From: an uncultured bacterium
GTDB lineage: Bacteria > Bacillota > Clostridia > Oscillospirales > Oscillospiraceae
DNA length: 8,745 bases
NCBI GenBank assembly: GCA_949286295.1
Contig: CASECK010000172.1
Location: 1 to 8,745, forward strand
Direction of reading: 5' to 3'
A program made the position numbers and the translations under genes. Shown here piece after piece: positions 6,931-8,745 of this stretch. The notes beneath the pieces were generated by a model. That model did no database searches and was not told the origin of the DNA. It was given only the letters and a program-made list of their open reading frames with translations. Numbering within the stretch: the first letter of the stretch is position 1; each line of letters opens with the position of its first letter.

Positions 6931-6959
6931 ATTTTACCAGAAACGCGGCGGTTTGAACA
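6931..6959 (-). promoter_or_regulatory. Predicted sigma-A promoter for tig, extended -10 type
   Basis: On the minus strand the -10 is TAAAAT (6931-6936), directly preceded by TGG (6937-6939), giving an extended TGn -10. A weaker -35, TGTTCA (6954-6959), sits 17 bases upstream. Transcription would begin near 6924, leaving a leader of about 65 bases before the tig ATG. An AGGAGG Shine-Dalgarno lies at 6871-6876, spaced a rather long 11 bases from the ATG. The AT-rich stretch just upstream supports promoter activity. The -35 alone would not be convincing. Confidence 0.6.
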
Positions 6960-6961
6960 GC

Positions 6962-6994
6962 CTATTTTTCAAATTTTCAGGGTTTTTTTCAAAA
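6962..6994 (-). promoter_or_regulatory. AT-rich A-tract region upstream of the tig -35 (UP-element-like)
   Basis: In an otherwise GC-rich window, this stretch is almost all A and T. On the minus strand it carries A-tracts at 6983-6989, 6974-6977 and 6965-6969, with centres about 10.5 and 8.5 bases apart. It lies immediately upstream of the proposed tig -35 hexamer, where an UP element contacted by the RNA polymerase alpha subunit would be. The role is inferred from position and composition only. It also forms the 3' flank of the metallophosphoesterase gene. Confidence 0.4.
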
Positions 6995-7003
6995 TAACCC
7001 GCC

Positions 7004-7690
7004 TTACAGCAGCCGCACCGGCCGAAATCCCACATAGTCGGCGGCCACCAGCCGGTATTCCACCCCGTCCCGCTCCCCGGTCACCGCCAGGCGGTGGCTG
7101 GGGCCGTGGAGATGGCCGTAACAGCACAGGCGCACGCCGTAGCGCCGCAGCAGCTCTACAATCTCCTGGCAGCAATAGCCCTGGGCCAGGGGGGGATAGT
7201 GGAGAAAGCACAGCTTCTCCCGGTCCCCTCCCGCTTTCAGGGAGGCCTCCAGGCGAATCAGCTCCCGGTTGAACACCTTGGCGCTGTGCTCCCCCCGGTC
7301 CTCCTCATAAAACCAGCCCCGGGTCCCGCACAGGGCTATATCCCCATAAAAAGCGCAGTTGTTGTGGAGAATCTTGAGGGTGGAAAAGCCGTTTTCCCCA
7401 AAAAAGCGCTCCATCTTGGCGGCGGTGGTCCACCAGTAGTCGTGATTGCCCTTGAGCAGCAGCTTCTGCCCGCCGGGCAGCGCGTCTAAAAAGGCGAAGT
7501 CCTCCCGGGCCTGCTCCAGGCTCATTCCCCAGGAAATATCGCCGCAGATGACCACGGTATCCCGGTCCTCCACCGCCGCAAATCCGGCGCGCAGCTTGTC
7601 CACATAGCCGGTCCAGCTGCCGCCGAACACATCCATGGGCTTGCTCACCCCCAGGGACAGGTGGGTGTCTCCAATGGCGTACAGGGCCAT
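7004..7690 (-). CDS. Calcineurin-like metallophosphoesterase, predicted phosphohydrolase
   Basis: A 228-residue protein with the full set of calcineurin-like metallophosphoesterase motifs: GDTH (D8, H10), CGDISWG (D51), GNHDYWW (N82, H83), FLHYPP (H164) and YGHLHG (H193, H195). These residues normally bind two metal ions and catalyse phosphoester hydrolysis, so the protein should be an active hydrolase. No signal peptide or membrane segment is seen, so it is probably cytosolic. The start MALYAIGDTHLS and the compact length resemble the uncharacterised COG1768-type phosphohydrolases, from memory. The substrate is unknown. The ATG lies four bases after the thrC stop, and a GGGGTGA Shine-Dalgarno-like stretch covers that stop, which suggests translational coupling. 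A function linked to threonine synthesis is not implied by the sequence. Confidence 0.9.
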   Translation of the reverse strand: MALYAIGDTHLSLGVSKPMDVFGGSWTGYVDKLRAGFAAVEDRDTVVICGDISWGMSLEQAREDFAFLDALPGGQKLLLKGNHDYWWTTAAKMERFFGENGFSTLKILHNNCAFYGDIALCGTRGWFYEEDRGEHSAKVFNRELIRLEASLKAGGDREKLCFLHYPPLAQGYCCQEIVELLRRYGVRLCCYGHLHGPSHRLAVTGERDGVEYRLVAADYVGFRPVRLL

Positions 7691-7694
7691 CGGC

Positions 7695-8745
7695 TCACCC
7701 CAGCAGGGCGCGCACCGCGTCCACCATATCCTGCCTGTCCACCTCCAGGGTAAAGCGAACCTGCTTGTCCCGCAGGCCGGCCAGGGGGGCGGGGGCGGGC
7801 TGGCCCGTTTTGGCGGCCAGCTGGTCCAGCGCGTCCAGCCCCTGGGCGATTGTGGTCTCTCCCAGAGCCTCCAGCACGCTGCCGCAGAACTTGAAGGGGC
7901 TGGCGGTGGAGGCCACTACGCAGGGGGTGTCATCCCCGGTCTCGGCCCGGTACTGCTCCAGCGCGGAGAAGGCCACGGCGGTGTGGGTGTCAATCAGGTA
8001 GCCGTGCTCCTCATAGAGCCGGCGGATGACCCGCTGGGTCTCCCGGTCGCCGCAGTAGTACCCCCGGAAGCGCCGCTGCAGCTTCTCCCGCACCCGGTCG
8101 CTCACCTGATAGCGCCCGCAGGCGGCCAGCTGCTCCATATAGTCCGCCACCTGGCCGCTGTCCTGCGTAAGGGCGAAGAGCATCCGCTCTAAGTTGGAGG
8201 AAATCAGGATGTCCATGGAGGGGGACATGGTATTGTAGAAGGTCCGGTTGCGGTCGTACACGCCGGTGTTGATAAAGTCGGTGAGCACGTTGTTGGCGTT
8301 GGAGGCGCAGATGAGCCGGGCGATGGGCACCCCCATCTCTCCGGCGTAGTAGGCGGCCAGGATGTTGCCGAAATTCCCGGTGGGAACGCACACATTCACC
8401 GCCTGACCAGGCTGGAGCTTTCCGTCCCGAAGCAAATCGCAGTAAGCGGAGACATAGTAGACAATCTGGGGCAGCACCCGGCCCCAGTTGATGGAGTTGG
8501 CCGAGGAGAAGAAATATCCCTTCTCCGCCAGCTCCGCCCGCAGCGCCTCATCGGAGAACAGCCGCTTTACCCCGCTCTGGGCGTCGTCAAAATTGCCCCG
8601 CACGGCGGCCACGCCCACGTTCTCCCCCTCCTGGGTGACCATCTGAAGCTGCTGGACCTGGGACACCCCGTCCTTGGGGTAGAACACCAGAATTTTGGTG
8701 CGGGGCACATCCCGGAAGCCCTCCAGCGCCCCCTTGCCGGTGTCC
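7695..8745 (-). CDS. thrC: Threonine synthase, C-terminal 349 residues (5' end outside window)
   Basis: Last enzyme of threonine biosynthesis: a PLP-dependent cytosolic enzyme converting O-phosphohomoserine to threonine and phosphate. The visible frame runs open to the right edge and begins DTGKGALEGFRDV, followed by KILVFYPKDGVS and QLQMVTQEG, then GNFDDAQSGVK. These are hallmark blocks of bacterial threonine synthase. The PTGNFGNILAAYYAG loop near the middle is the glycine-rich PLP-phosphate-binding segment. The PLP lysine motif expected upstream lies outside the window. The GTG at 8706-8708 is an internal valine, not a start, because the conserved DTGK block precedes it in frame. The gene ends with TGA, four bases before the metallophosphoesterase start, so the two are probably cotranscribed. 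The frame is intact through the visible part. The family call is firm; the full length cannot be judged. Confidence 0.95.
   Translation of the reverse strand, partial: DTGKGALEGFRDVPRTKILVFYPKDGVSQVQQLQMVTQEGENVGVAAVRGNFDDAQSGVKRLFSDEALRAELAEKGYFFSSANSINWGRVLPQIVYYVSAYCDLLRDGKLQPGQAVNVCVPTGNFGNILAAYYAGEMGVPIARLICASNANNVLTDFINTGVYDRNRTFYNTMSPSMDILISSNLERMLFALTQDSGQVADYMEQLAACGRYQVSDRVREKLQRRFRGYYCGDRETQRVIRRLYEEHGYLIDTHTAVAFSALEQYRAETGDDTPCVVASTASPFKFCGSVLEALGETTIAQGLDALDQLAAKTGQPAPAPLAGLRDKQVRFTLEVDRQDMVDAVRALLG

Noticed and set aside
6980..7000. Terminator after the metallophosphoesterase (GGGTT 6980-6984 with AACCC 6996-7000)
   Set aside because: Only five base pairs, an AT-rich interior with mismatch, and no U-run after it on the minus strand. 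The AT richness fits promoter function for tig better.
8706..8708. GTG codon as the start of threonine synthase
   Set aside because: The conserved DTGKGALEGFRD block precedes it in frame up to the right edge, so it is an internal valine codon of a gene cut by the window.

Overview
The window is a stretch of GC-rich bacterial chromosome with seven intact or edge-cut protein genes, all on the minus strand. No RNA genes, mobile elements, CRISPR arrays or frameshifts were found. The AGGAGG-type ribosome binding sites, a CIRCE/HrcA heat-shock operator and a lon-engB gene pair all point to a Firmicute. The high GC content and the clostridial-type gene set suggest the Oscillospiraceae/Flavonifractor-Oscillibacter neighbourhood. 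That placement is an inference from memory of protein style and was not tested by a search.

Read in the direction of transcription (right to left), the window opens inside threonine synthase (thrC, cut by the right edge). Four bases later comes a small calcineurin-like metallophosphoesterase, probably translationally coupled to thrC. A 144-base AT-rich gap follows, with a good extended -10 promoter for tig (trigger factor). A strong GC hairpin lies after tig. Next is a 271-base control region holding a near-consensus sigma-A promoter, a CIRCE operator just downstream of the predicted transcription start, and a structured 5' UTR. This region drives clpP, followed by clpX, lon and engB (ysxC), separated by 34, 91 and 10 bases. 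Hairpins follow clpX (possible partial terminator before lon) and engB (probable end of the operon). The last 132 bases contain only these hairpins and no convincing gene.

Functionally this is a proteostasis cluster. Trigger factor folds nascent chains at the ribosome exit. ClpP with ClpX, and Lon on its own, are the ATP-dependent proteases that remove damaged or tagged proteins. EngB is an essential GTPase for large ribosomal subunit assembly. The tig-clpP-clpX-lon order matches E. coli, while the lon-engB junction matches Bacillus. The layout therefore looks clostridial, without a lonB gene. The most informative regulatory observation is that the clpP-clpX-lon-engB unit appears to be under HrcA (CIRCE) control. 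I saw no previously undescribed system here. The region is mostly ordinary housekeeping DNA with interesting control sequences.
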